Assembly: GCA_017883235.1 (NCBI GenBank)
Contig: JADGNY010000012.1
Location: forward strand, 1 to 64,000
DNA: 64,000 nucleotides
Direction: 5' to 3'
Source: Thermoanaerobaculia bacterium
GTDB taxonomy: Bacteria; Acidobacteriota; Thermoanaerobaculia; Gp7-AA8
Position numbers and translations under genes: made by a program. Positions 7,972-16,358 of the stretch are shown piece after piece (within the stretch, counting starts at the first letter, position 1; each line of letters starts with the position of its first letter). The notes under the pieces are model-generated. The model was not told the DNA's origin. It did no database searches and saw only the letters and a list, made by a program, of their open reading frames with translations.

Positions 7972-10395
7972 TCAAACCAGCAGAGCCTTCCGTCCCGCCA
8001 CATCGGCGACGATGGAAACCAGCTCATCCGGCTCCACCGGTTTCTTCAAATACTCGTCAAACCCCTCGGCCAGGGCGATCTCGCGCTCGGACGGGCGGCC
8101 GTAGGCGGTCAAGGCCACCGCGGGAATGCGCGACTTCTCGTCCCCGCTCGACCGGACGCGGCGGATGAGCGAATAGCCGTCCTGCTCCGGCATGGCGATG
8201 TCACACAACAGCACATCGAAGGACTGGCGCGCCGAGAGCGTCAGCCCTTCTTTCGCGCTCGCCGCGGCGGTGATCACCGCTCCATATTGTTCGAGGATCG
8301 CGGCAATGGTCCTGCGCGAGTCCGGCTCGTCGTCGACGACCAGCACGCGCAGTCCCGCGATCGAAGGGACGTTGCGCGATATCGTTTTCGTTCGTCCGCC
8401 GGCCGGAAAGACCTCCACCGGCACCGACACCTGGACCGGAATGGAGACGGTGAACGTCGCGCCAAGCCCCTTCCCCTCGCTGGCCACGGTGATGGTCCCT
8501 CCATGAAGCTCCACCAGTTGCTTGGCGATGGAAAGGCCGATGCCCATGCCGCCGTGGTGCCGCATGGTGCCGCTTTCCTGTTGCGCAAAGCGGTCAAAGG
8601 CGTACGGGAGAAACTCGGGACGAATCCCAGCGCCCGTGTCCTGCACTTCCACGACGGCGCTCGAATCGCGCAAGAAGAGCCGCACGTCGATGCGGCCACC
8701 GGCCGGCGTGAACTTGACCGCGTTGGAGAGGAGGTTCCAGAACACCTGCTGCAGACGCGCCGGATCGCCGCCGAGGTGGAGGAGACCGGGCTGAAAATCC
8801 ATCCTGAGGCGCAGCTCTTTCGCCTCGGCGGCAGGAACGAAGGCGGTGATCGCCGACCTCAGTACGCTCTCCATGTCCACCGGCTCGATGGTCAGGCGCA
8901 GCTTGCCGGTGATCATTCGGGAGACATCGAGAACGTCGTCGATGAGCTGTGCCTGCGCTTGAGCGCTGCGATGGATGGTGGCCATTCCTTCCTTTCGCGT
9001 CGTCTCGTCGAGGGTGGTGGCGGCGAGCAATGCGGTCCAGCCGAGGATCGACGTCATCGGCGTGCGTAACTCGTGGGAAAGCGTGGCCAGGAACTCGTCC
9101 TTGGCACGGTTGAGCGACTCCGCCTCTTTGTAGAGATGGGTGAGAGCTCCCTCGGTGCTCTTCTGGTCGTCGATGTCGGTGTTGGAGCTGATCCACATCG
9201 TGATCTTCCCGGCGGCGTCACGCATCGGACAGGCGCGGCTGAGATGCCAGCGATAGCTGCCGTCGGCGCGCCGGAAGCGGTGCTGGGCCTCAAATGCTTC
9301 ACCGCTTTCGAGCGCATGCCGCCAGTGGCGAGCGGTCTCCTTCACGTCATCCGGGTGAATGAACTTCGTCCATCGCCAATCCTTGATCTCATCGAGCGAG
9401 AGTCCGGTGAACGTGCTCCACTGCTTGTTGAAGTAATCGACGTCGCCGTTTGGCCCGGCGGTGAAAACCATCAGCGGCATCGACTCGGCGAGGAAGCGAA
9501 AACGCTCCGCCCCTTCCTTGGCTGCTTTCTCGGCCGACTTGCGTTCGGTGATGTCGCGGATTTTGCATTGAATGACGTTCCGGCCGTTTACTTCGTATGC
9601 GTTGCTGACGAACTCCACCTCCGCGCGCTTGCCGTCCTTCGTTTCGAGCGGCAAATCCTCGTAACGGATGTAACCGTCCTTCTGCAATCGGTCGAATGCC
9701 GCTTTGCTTTCGTCGATGTCGCGGAACAGCCCGATCTCCCAGAGCTCCTTCCCGATCAGTTCCTCCAGCGAGTAGCCGAGCAGGTCGATCACGAATGGAT
9801 TGGCGTCGATGATCTTCCGGCTTTCGCCGTCGACGATCAGGATGGCGTCCTGCGCCGTCTCGAAGAGCCGCCGGTAGCGAACCTCGGATGCGCGCATGGC
9901 ACGGGTCGCTTCCACGCGTTCGGTGATGTCGCGGATGTTGCACTGAATGACGTTCTGACCGTCCACGTCGTAGGAGTTGCTGACGAACTCCACGTCCACG
10001 CGCTTGCCGCCCTTGGTTTCGAGCGGCAAGTCCTCGTAACGGATGTAACCGTCCCTGCGCAACCGCGCGAACGCTTCTTTGCTGGCCTCGATATCCGGGA
10101 ACAACCCGATCTCCCAAAGCTCCTTGCCCGTCAGCTCCTCGAGCGTGTAGCCGAGCAGGGCGATCACGAAGGGATTGGCATCGATGATCTTCCCGCCGTC
10201 GCCGTCGAGGATGAGAATGGCGTCCTGGGCGGTCTCGAAGAGCCGCCGGTAGCGGACCTCGGATGCCGCCAGGGCAGGAGCCGCGTCTCTGTCGTTGACG
10301 ATCGCCATTTGTGTGCTCGGGGGCTTAAACTGCCGCAAATAAGCGATTATATTGACAACCGCTTCGAAAATCTGTTCAATTTGAGACATTGGCAA
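7972..10395 (-). CDS. hybrid sensor histidine kinase (3 PAS, HisKA, HATPase, receiver)
   Basis: Domain order over 807 residues: two nearly identical PAS/PAC modules (about 45-165 and 170-290), a third PAS/PAC with the WR-x-FIHPDD type (about 300-415), HisKA with H441 in SHELRTP, HATPase (N box NLLSNAVKF, G boxes DTGAG and GIGLS), and a C-terminal receiver with D732 in CDIAMP. No membrane segment is seen, so it is a cytoplasmic kinase. The first two PAS modules share long identical runs such as RYRRLFETAQDAILI, showing recent duplication. The start is unsure: a TATAAT near 10348 and an ATG at 10308 would remove 29 residues. Its output partner may be the divergent Crp-type gene. Confidence 0.88.
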   Translation of the reverse strand: MPMSQIEQIFEAVVNIIAYLRQFKPPSTQMAIVNDRDAAPALAASEVRYRRLFETAQDAILILDGDGGKIIDANPFVIALLGYTLEELTGKELWEIGLFPDIEASKEAFARLRRDGYIRYEDLPLETKGGKRVDVEFVSNSYDVDGQNVIQCNIRDITERVEATRAMRASEVRYRRLFETAQDAILIVDGESRKIIDANPFVIDLLGYSLEELIGKELWEIGLFRDIDESKAAFDRLQKDGYIRYEDLPLETKDGKRAEVEFVSNAYEVNGRNVIQCKIRDITERKSAEKAAKEGAERFRFLAESMPLMVFTAGPNGDVDYFNKQWSTFTGLSLDEIKDWRWTKFIHPDDVKETARHWRHALESGEAFEAQHRFRRADGSYRWHLSRACPMRDAAGKITMWISSNTDIDDQKSTEGALTHLYKEAESLNRAKDEFLATLSHELRTPMTSILGWTALLAATTLDETTRKEGMATIHRSAQAQAQLIDDVLDVSRMITGKLRLTIEPVDMESVLRSAITAFVPAAEAKELRLRMDFQPGLLHLGGDPARLQQVFWNLLSNAVKFTPAGGRIDVRLFLRDSSAVVEVQDTGAGIRPEFLPYAFDRFAQQESGTMRHHGGMGIGLSIAKQLVELHGGTITVASEGKGLGATFTVSIPVQVSVPVEVFPAGGRTKTISRNVPSIAGLRVLVVDDEPDSRRTIAAILEQYGAVITAAASAKEGLTLSARQSFDVLLCDIAMPEQDGYSLIRRVRSSGDEKSRIPAVALTAYGRPSEREIALAEGFDEYLKKPVEPDELVSIVADVAGRKALLV

Positions 10396-10437
10396 ATCGG
10401 GGTGGCAAATCGCTGCGTCATGCTATAAATTTATCCC

Positions 10438-11145
10438 GTGCGCCCGACCGCAAAGATGAAAGTAGCGAGACCGGCAATCGTCCTGCTACCCCCGCCCCCG
10501 GCGTTCGATGTCGAGGCCTTCCTCGATAGGACGGGCCTGGGCAGAACTCTGGTCGAGCTGAAGAAGAACCAGGTTCTCTTCTCCCAGGGCGACGCCGCGG
10601 ACGCGGTGTTTTACATCCAGAAGGGCAGTATCAAACTTACCATCGTTTCTCAGCGTGGCAAGGAGGCCACCGTGGCCTTGCTGAACGCGGGAAACTTTGT
10701 CGGCGAGTCCTGCGTCGCCGCGGCGGAGCACATCCGCATGGTGACCGCTACCGGGCTGACCCGCTGCACGCTGATGCGGATCGAGCGGCTTGAAATGGTT
10801 CGCGTGCTGCACGAAGAGCACGCCTTCGCCGATCTCTTCGTCACCTTCCTGCTGGCCCGGAACGTCCGCATCCAGGAGGACCTCGTCGATCAGCTTTTCA
10901 ATTCCAGCGAAAAGCGGTTGGCGCGCATCCTGTTGCTGCTCGCCCAATTCGGCAAGGAAGGGAAGCCGGAGACGGTGGTCCCGAAGATCAGCCAGGAAGT
11001 GCTCGCGGAGATGATCGGTACGACGCGCTCACGGGTGAACTTCTTCATGAACCGCTTTCGAAAGCTCGGCTTCATCAAATACAGCGGCGGCCTCGGCGGC
11101 CTCGAAGTGCACAGCTCACTCCTCAACGTGGTCCTCCACGACTAG
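10438..11145 (+). CDS. Crp/Fnr family transcriptional regulator
   Basis: This protein of about 235 residues has a cyclic-nucleotide-binding-type barrel (about 30-150) and a winged helix with recognition segment GTTRSRVNFFMNRFRKLGF. That helix lacks the Glu and second Arg of CRP, so its target differs from TGTGA and from the boxes near the regulator at 2555-3274. It has no FNR-type cysteine cluster at the N terminus. GTG 10438 gives the longest reading; the ATG at 10456 is also possible. It is divergent from the hybrid kinase 43 bases away, which may mean shared control. Confidence 0.85.
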   Translation: MRPTAKMKVARPAIVLLPPPPAFDVEAFLDRTGLGRTLVELKKNQVLFSQGDAADAVFYIQKGSIKLTIVSQRGKEATVALLNAGNFVGESCVAAAEHIRMVTATGLTRCTLMRIERLEMVRVLHEEHAFADLFVTFLLARNVRIQEDLVDQLFNSSEKRLARILLLLAQFGKEGKPETVVPKISQEVLAEMIGTTRSRVNFFMNRFRKLGFIKYSGGLGGLEVHSSLLNVVLHD

Positions 11146-11267
11146 CATCCGCTCACGCCGGCTGTTTCTTTTTTTGAACCGTTTGCTGATTTGGGATATT
11201 GTCCCGACAGTCATCTACCGGTAATGCCCTATTGAATCCTGCCGCTGCCCGTGAAAGAGACCTCCAT

Positions 11268-12614
11268 ATGAAGAGAACGTACATCAGCCTCCTGACCATC
11301 ATCGGGTTCGCGGCGTTTCTCGCGCCCTCATCAGCATTTGCCCAGATCTCCCTCGGCACCGCGCAGAACTTCGGCGTCCTGGGCGGGTCCACCGTCACCA
11401 ATACGGGCGCGACGACGGTCAACGGCAACGTCGGCGTAAGTCCCGGCAGCGCCGTGACCGGCTTCCCTCCCGGCGTCGTCGTCGGAGGAGCGATCCACAG
11501 CAACGACGCCGTGGCGCAGCAGGCGCAGAACGACCTCACCACCGCGTACAACAACATCGCCACTACTCCGTGCACGGTCGACCTGACCGGTCAGAATCTG
11601 GGAGGCCTGACGCTGACACCGGGCGTCTACTGCTTCTCGACATCCGCACAACTCACCGGCGCCCTGACTCTCGACGCCCTCGGCAATGCGAACGCGCTCT
11701 TCCTGTTCAAGACCGGGAGCACACTCACCACGGCCAGCAACTCGTCGGTCACGGTCATCAACAACGGCGGCAGCAGTTGCAACAAGGTCTTCTGGCAGGT
11801 GGGCAGCTCCGCCACTCTCGGAACAGGCACCTCGTTCATCGGAGACATTCTGGCACTCTCGAGCATCACGCTCACGACCGGGTCAAATACCAACGGCCGG
11901 GCGCTGGCGCGCAATGGCGCGGTGACGCTCGATACCAACAACGTCAATACCTGCGGCGTTTCGATCTGTCCGATCATCACCGTGAACCCGGCTTCGCTGC
12001 CGAACGGCTCGGTGGGCACTCCGTACAGCCAGACCGTCTCCGCCTCCGGAGGGACGTCGCCGTACACGTTTTCCATATCGAGCGGTTCGCTGCCAACCAA
12101 TCTGCTTCTCAACGGCGCAACCGGGGCGATCACCGGAACGCCGACTACCGTCGGCACCTTCACGTTCACGATCACCGCGACGGACGCGACCGGCTGCTTC
12201 GGCAGCCGCCTGTACACGATCACCATCGACAGCCCTGGCTGCCCGGCCATCATCCTGAGCCCCACCACGCTCCCGCCGGGTCAGATTCTGGTTCCCTACG
12301 TCCAGACGATCACCGCCTCGGGGGGGACCGCGCCGTATACCTTCGCCATTGCCGGCGGCGCGCTGCCTGCCGGGCTCTCCCTCAACCCGGCCACGGGACT
12401 CATCAGCGGTACGCCTCTGGTGTCAGGCCTCTTCAACGTCACGATCCGGGCGACGGACGCGGCCGGCTGTCAAGGCGCCCGGGCCTATGCGATGGCAATC
12501 CTCGCGGCAATCCAGCCGGAAGGGGGTCCAACGCTGAATTTCGTTGGACTGATGATCCTCACGGTTCTTCTCGCGGCCGCTGGACTATTTGTCATGAACA
12601 GGTTGTCGATCTGA
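11268..12614 (+). CDS. ice-binding-like DUF3494 protein with Ig-like repeats and sorting signal
   Basis: The 448-residue protein has a signal peptide (to about residue 26, ending SSAFAQ) and then a DUF3494 beta-solenoid region (about 27-225, LGTAQNFGVLGGSTVTNTG and TPGVYCFSTSAQLTG). Two putative Ig folds of the He_PIG type follow (about 240-330 and 335-415, each with YTF-I...G-LP-x-L and G-ISGTP). It ends in a PTL motif, a hydrophobic segment and MNRL. That tail resembles an IPTL-CTERM exosortase substrate, and the exosortase gene follows four bases later. DUF3494 proteins bind ice or act as adhesins; here a surface adhesin is as likely. ATG 11268 has AAAGAGA upstream. Confidence 0.85.
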   Translation: MKRTYISLLTIIGFAAFLAPSSAFAQISLGTAQNFGVLGGSTVTNTGATTVNGNVGVSPGSAVTGFPPGVVVGGAIHSNDAVAQQAQNDLTTAYNNIATTPCTVDLTGQNLGGLTLTPGVYCFSTSAQLTGALTLDALGNANALFLFKTGSTLTTASNSSVTVINNGGSSCNKVFWQVGSSATLGTGTSFIGDILALSSITLTTGSNTNGRALARNGAVTLDTNNVNTCGVSICPIITVNPASLPNGSVGTPYSQTVSASGGTSPYTFSISSGSLPTNLLLNGATGAITGTPTTVGTFTFTITATDATGCFGSRLYTITIDSPGCPAIILSPTTLPPGQILVPYVQTITASGGTAPYTFAIAGGALPAGLSLNPATGLISGTPLVSGLFNVTIRATDAAGCQGARAYAMAILAAIQPEGGPTLNFVGLMILTVLLAAAGLFVMNRLSI

Positions 12615-12618
12615 CACC

Positions 12619-13155
12619 GTGAGCTCCCGTAACAAGGCCGGGGCATCAAGACCGCTCCGGCCTCGCGTCGTCTTTGTGGCAAAGTTCTGCGCGGCGATGC
12701 TGGTTCTCTATGCCGTGGTGGCGCTGAACCAGGTGAATGATCGCGTCATCGTTCCGTTCACCGAGGTCGTCGCGCGGGGCGCGGCAATGCTCCTGCGCGG
12801 CGTCGAGAGTGGCGTGGGGGTGACCGGAACGGTGATGCGGTCGCAGCAGTTCGCGCTCGACGTCCGGAATGGCTGCAACGGCGTCGAGGCGGTGATCCTG
12901 CTGGCCGCGGCCATCATCGCCTTCCCGGCGACGCTGCGGTCACGGCTGCTCGGGCTGGTGGTCGCAAGTGTCGCCATCGAAGCGCTGAACCTCGTGCGGC
13001 TCAGCTCTCTTTTCTGGCTGGGGGAGCACTACCGGCTGATCTTCGATTTCTTTCATGTGGCGGTCTGGCAGTTGCTGATCATTCTCGCGGCGATCTCGAT
13101 CTTCATCCTGTGGAGCTGGAAGTTTGCGGAAACACCTCGGGCCGAATCTCGCTAA
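12619..13155 (+). CDS. exosortase (XrtH-like) membrane transpeptidase
   Basis: The 178-residue membrane protein carries the exosortase triad: C86 in NGCNGVEA, R127 in NLVRLSS and H146 in FDFFHVAVWQ, with about four membrane helices. It is short, as exosortase H is, and it lies directly after a protein with a PTL-type C-terminal signal, the signal class known to go with XrtH. It would cleave and process that tail at the cytoplasmic membrane. It begins at GTG 12619 with little ribosome-binding sequence, suggesting coupling to the upstream gene. XrtH subtype is inference from size and partner. Confidence 0.8.
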   Translation: MSSRNKAGASRPLRPRVVFVAKFCAAMLVLYAVVALNQVNDRVIVPFTEVVARGAAMLLRGVESGVGVTGTVMRSQQFALDVRNGCNGVEAVILLAAAIIAFPATLRSRLLGLVVASVAIEALNLVRLSSLFWLGEHYRLIFDFFHVAVWQLLIILAAISIFILWSWKFAETPRAESR

Positions 13156-13657
13156 AGGGGCGGCCGGCTTCATCCTCGGGCTTGTCTTCTGGTGGGCGCT
13201 GTCGTCGCCCTATGCGCGCCTGCTGGCCTCAGTGAGCGAGCCGTTGATCCGCGCCACGGAACGCCCGCCCGTCACCCGCCTCATCGCGGACGGAACGAAC
13301 CTGACGGTCGATCGCGACGACTTCCCGAGAGCCTCTCCGCGGCCCGCTCTCCTGCTCATGGACCTCACCGCCAACGTCATTCTGCTCACCACTCTTTTCT
13401 CCGTGACCCGAAAGCCGCTGAGCGACCGGAACATCCCGTCCTTTCTGCTGGCCTGTCTCGCACTCGTCCTCGTGCATGTCGCTGCCGTCCTCGTGAACGT
13501 GCAGTCCATCTACGCCTTGCGGCTCGGCCCATGGAGCGCGCAGCACTACGGCCCGGTGGCGCGAAACTTCTGGGGTGCGGCGGCGCATTTCTACAGCGTC
13601 GCCGGCGTGTTCGGCGCCCCGTTCGCGCTCTGGTGGCTCTTGCGCCCGTCGGAATAG
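13124..13657 (+). CDS. exosortase-associated membrane protein
   Basis: The 177-residue protein has about four hydrophobic segments (near 12-32, 72-90, 105-125, 150-172) and no recognised catalytic motif. It overlaps the exosortase gene by 32 bases, with a TTG start at 13124 preceded by GGAGCTGGAAG, so the two are co-translated. Small membrane proteins of this kind accompany XrtH in other genomes and probably assist it; the function is not known. Confidence 0.6.
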   Translation: MRKHLGPNLAKGAAGFILGLVFWWALSSPYARLLASVSEPLIRATERPPVTRLIADGTNLTVDRDDFPRASPRPALLLMDLTANVILLTTLFSVTRKPLSDRNIPSFLLACLALVLVHVAAVLVNVQSIYALRLGPWSAQHYGPVARNFWGAAAHFYSVAGVFGAPFALWWLLRPSE

Positions 13658-13825
13658 CTGCCTTCGGCGTTGTCTGCCTTTGGCGTTGTCTGCGCTATCG
13701 CGCGTGGTCAATTGGTTTCGTTACGCTTCACGCGTTTGTAAATCTCTGACCACGCGGCGCGCACGCCGCAGACAACGCCAAAGGCAGACAACGCCAAAGG
13801 CAGACAACGCCGAAGGCAGCCTTCA
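13658..13825. repeat. long hairpin with 16-bp repeat arms
   Basis: The left arm (about 13657-13697, CTGCCTTCGGCGTTGTCTGC) pairs with 13758-13824, where GCAGACAACGCCAAAG repeats with a 16-bp period. An inner pair GCGCGTGGTCA / TGACCACGCGGCGCGC extends the stem. It fills the gap between two same-strand genes and may end the exosortase transcript. Confidence 0.6.
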
Positions 13826-13852
13826 GCTAAGATCCCCCCATCGGAGGAAACG

Positions 13853-14746
13853 ATGAAGAAATCGCTGATCACTGTCGCCGCGCTCCTGTTGGCTGCCATC
13901 CCGGGATGTGCGCAGGAGACGACCGCTACGCACGCCGAACATCAGATGGCTGCCGCTCCGTCGAGCGTCTCCCAGGATTGGGCGAAGAAGAGAGTCGATC
14001 AATCGCCGCGGCATCACGAGTGGGTGAACCTCAAATCCGGCAACCGCGTCGTCAGAGCCTTCGTCGTCTACCCCGAGGTGAAGGGGAAGGCGGCGGGCGT
14101 CGTCGTCATCCACGAGATCTTCGGGATGAGCGACTGGGTGCAGATGGAGGCCGACGAGGTGGCCGAAACCGGCTACATCGCCATCGCTCCTGATCTGCTG
14201 TCAGGCATGGGGCCGAACGGAGGGGGGACCAGCTCGTTGCCGGACGGCACCGCGGTCGGCAAAGCCATTAGCGACCTGCCGCCGGACCAGATCACCGCCG
14301 ATCTCAACGCCGCCGCCGATTACGTCGCCAAGCTCCCCGCCGCGAACGGCAAGGTTGCCGTGGCCGGATTCTGCTGGGGAGGGACGCAGTCATTCCGCTT
14401 CGCCACGAACCGTCCGACGTTGTCGGCCGCGTTCGTCTTCTATGGAACCGGCCCGGAAACGGCCGAAGCGGCCGCGGCGATCAAAGCGCCGGTCTACGGT
14501 TTCTACGCCGGCAACGACGCCCGCGTAGGGGCCACGGTTCCGAAGACGGTGGAGATGATGAAGGCCGCCGCAAAGAACTATGAGCCGGTGACATACGACG
14601 GCGCCGGTCACGGTTTCATGCGCGCCGGCGATACCCCGCCCCCTCCCGCCGACGCGGATCAGAAGGTGAAAGACGCGTACGCCGGAAACAAGAAGGCGCG
14701 CGACGAAGCGTGGACGCGCTGGAAGGGGCTGCTGAAGAAGTTGTAG
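13853..14746 (+). CDS. exported dienelactone hydrolase family protein
   Basis: The 297-residue alpha/beta hydrolase has the DLH triad: C174 in GFCWGG, D222 in GNDARVG and H253 in GAGHGF, with VIHEIFG supplying the oxyanion region. An N-terminal signal sequence (about 1-20, LLLAAIPGCAQ) sends it to the periplasm; the IPGC could be a weak lipobox. DLH enzymes hydrolyse lactones or esters; the substrate here is unknown. ATG 13853 has CGGAGGAAACG upstream. A 21-bp repeat array begins directly after the stop codon. Confidence 0.85.
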   Translation: MKKSLITVAALLLAAIPGCAQETTATHAEHQMAAAPSSVSQDWAKKRVDQSPRHHEWVNLKSGNRVVRAFVVYPEVKGKAAGVVVIHEIFGMSDWVQMEADEVAETGYIAIAPDLLSGMGPNGGGTSSLPDGTAVGKAISDLPPDQITADLNAAADYVAKLPAANGKVAVAGFCWGGTQSFRFATNRPTLSAAFVFYGTGPETAEAAAAIKAPVYGFYAGNDARVGATVPKTVEMMKAAAKNYEPVTYDGAGHGFMRAGDTPPPPADADQKVKDAYAGNKKARDEAWTRWKGLLKKL

Positions 14747-15068
14747 AAAGTTCCGCGGAGCAGAAAGTCAGCTCCGCAGAGCAGAAAGTCAGCTCCGCAG
14801 AGCAGAAAGTCAGCTCCGCGGAGCAGAAAGTTTGCTCCGCGGAGCAGAAAGTTAGCTCCCCGGAGCAGAAAGTTAGCTCCCCAGAGCAGAAAGTTAGCTC
14901 CCCAGAGCAGAAAGTTAGCTCCCCAGAGCAGAAAGTTAGCTCCCCAGAGCAGAAAGTTAGCTCCGCGGAGCAGAAAGTTTGCTCCGCGGAGCAGAAAGTC
15001 AGCTCCGCGGAGCAGAAAGTCAGCTCCGCGGAGCAGAAAGTCAGCTCCGCGGAGCTCCGCAGAGCAGA
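14747..15068. repeat. 21-bp palindromic tandem repeat array (A1)
   Basis: Fifteen units spaced exactly 21 bp (starts 14749, 14770, 14791 and so on to 15043). Each has the dyad GCTCCGCGGAGC or a variant (GCAGAGC, CCAGAGC), followed by AGAAAGT and a variable base pair. Units differ mainly inside the dyad. Because 21 is a multiple of three, several frames stay open (heptad VSSAEQK on the plus strand). There are no spacers, so this is not a CRISPR array. Confidence 0.9.
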
Positions 15069-15535
15069 AGGTTTGATCCGCCAGATCAACAGTTTGATCC
15101 GCCAGATCAACAGGTTTGATCCGCCAGATCAAAAGTTTGATCCGCCAGATCAACAGGTTTGATCCGCCAGATCAAAAGTTTGATCCGCCAGATCAACAGG
15201 TTTGATCCGCCAGATCAAAAGTTTGATCCGACAGATCAACTGGTTTGATCCGTCAGATCGAAAATTTGATCCGACAGATCAACAGGTTTGATCCGTCAGA
15301 TCGAAAATTTGATCCGACAGATCAACTGGTTTGATCCGTCAGATCAAAAGTTTGATCCGCCAGATCAACAGGTTTGATCCGTCAGATCGAAAATTTGATC
15401 CGACAGATCAACTGGTTTGATCCGCCAGATCAAAAGTTTGATCCGACAGATCAACTGGTTTGATCCGTCAGATCAAAAGTTTGATCCGACAGATCAACTG
15501 GTTTGATCCGCAGATCAACAGTTTTGATACGCGGC
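15069..15535. repeat. 21/22-bp palindromic tandem repeat array (A2)
   Basis: About 21 units of TTTGATCCGCCAGATCAA or close variants (CCGACAG, CCGTCAG inside the dyad TTGATC...GATCAA), spaced alternately 21 and 22 bp. The array continues straight on from A1 but has a different dyad. Towards 15535 the units decay (TTTTGATACGCGGCAC, TTTTGTTCCGCAGAATC) and merge into a flank conserved at another array. Confidence 0.9.
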
Positions 15536-15544
15536 ACAAGCGTT

Positions 15545-15700
15545 TTGTTCCGCAGAATCATGAGGTTAGCTCGGAAGAGCAGAGGAACTGGTATCGAGAA
15601 CAGGCTGTTGGTTCTCCGATGAGCCGAAGGACTGCTATCGCGGGAATAAATGGCTGTCGTTCGGTGAGACGGACCTGCCCTGGTGCCGGGCGGAATCATC
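15545..15700 (+). other. conserved flank downstream of repeat array A
   Basis: From CAGAATCATGAGG onward this stretch aligns, at roughly three-quarters identity by eye, with 26150-26300 downstream of array B. The best block starts at ATG 15619 and would encode MS[RQ]RTA[IL]AGINGCRS in both copies, with several differences in third codon positions. The upstream part is out of frame between copies, so coding is not proven; a structured RNA or protein-binding element is possible. The remaining gap to the sigma factor gene at 15771 shows nothing recognisable. Confidence 0.5.
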
Positions 15701-15770
15701 GACGTCGGTGCTACGCGCCTCCCCGCTCAGCAAGGGGTAGGGTTTTCGTAACTGGAGACACTCCTTCAGT

Positions 15771-16358
15771 ATGGAAACCGACTCACCAGCGCCGGATGTC
15801 CGGACTCAACCGAGCGTCGCGGCCGCAAACGGCACCAGCGCAGCAACGGGAGAACCGGTGCGGCCTACAGCCGTCCCATTCGCTGAGGTTTACGAGCGGT
15901 ACGCACGCTTGCTGCGCGTGATCGCCGTCCGTGACTTTCACGTGCCCTTTGGCGATGCCGAGGCCATCGTTCACGACATTTTCCTCTGCTACTTTGCCCA
16001 TCCCGGCGTAGTCCGAGGCGACGTGAAGGCGTATCTCTGTAGTGCGGTGCGCAACGGATGTATCGACTACTTGCGAAAGCGCGGCAGAGAGCGAGCCGTA
16101 TTCGAGGACGTGGAGGATGTTCCGGCAGACAGCACTCTTCCGGACCGCGTAGCGGTGCGTCTTGCGATGGCCGAGACGATGGCGCGCCTTCGGCCGCGCT
16201 GCCGGGACGCGCTCCGTTGCTTTCATCTGGAGAACAAATCGAGCGCGGTGGTCGCCGCGGAGCTGAACGCCTCTCCGACGTACGTGCGCCAGTTGCTGCA
16301 TCACTGCCGGAAAGCGGCCCGTCAGATTTTCGAGGAGCTGACGCGAGTGACGCCATGA
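15771..16358 (+). CDS. ECF-type RNA polymerase sigma factor
   Basis: The 195-residue protein has sigma region 2 (about 38-108, VYERYARLLRVIA...CIDYLRKRGRE) and region 4 (about 135-190, LRPRCRDALRCFHLE and an HTH ASPTYVRQLLHHCRKAA), as in ECF sigma factors. It would direct RNA polymerase to an unknown regulon. The next gene overlaps it by ATGA and encodes a zinc-finger/TPR partner, the usual arrangement for a sigma factor and its regulator. It lies directly downstream of the 21-bp arrays. Confidence 0.85.
   Translation: METDSPAPDVRTQPSVAAANGTSAATGEPVRPTAVPFAEVYERYARLLRVIAVRDFHVPFGDAEAIVHDIFLCYFAHPGVVRGDVKAYLCSAVRNGCIDYLRKRGRERAVFEDVEDVPADSTLPDRVAVRLAMAETMARLRPRCRDALRCFHLENKSSAVVAAELNASPTYVRQLLHHCRKAARQIFEELTRVTP

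Noticed and set aside
14710..15162. Open reading frames through repeat arrays A1/A2 on both strands
   Set aside because: A 21-bp unit without stop codons keeps several frames open on both strands, so length is not evidence of coding. No start with a ribosome binding site is seen. Kept only as a hypothesis in the findings.
14747..15535. CRISPR array
   Set aside because: Units are contiguous with no spacers, 21 bp is too short for a repeat-spacer unit, and no cas genes are near.
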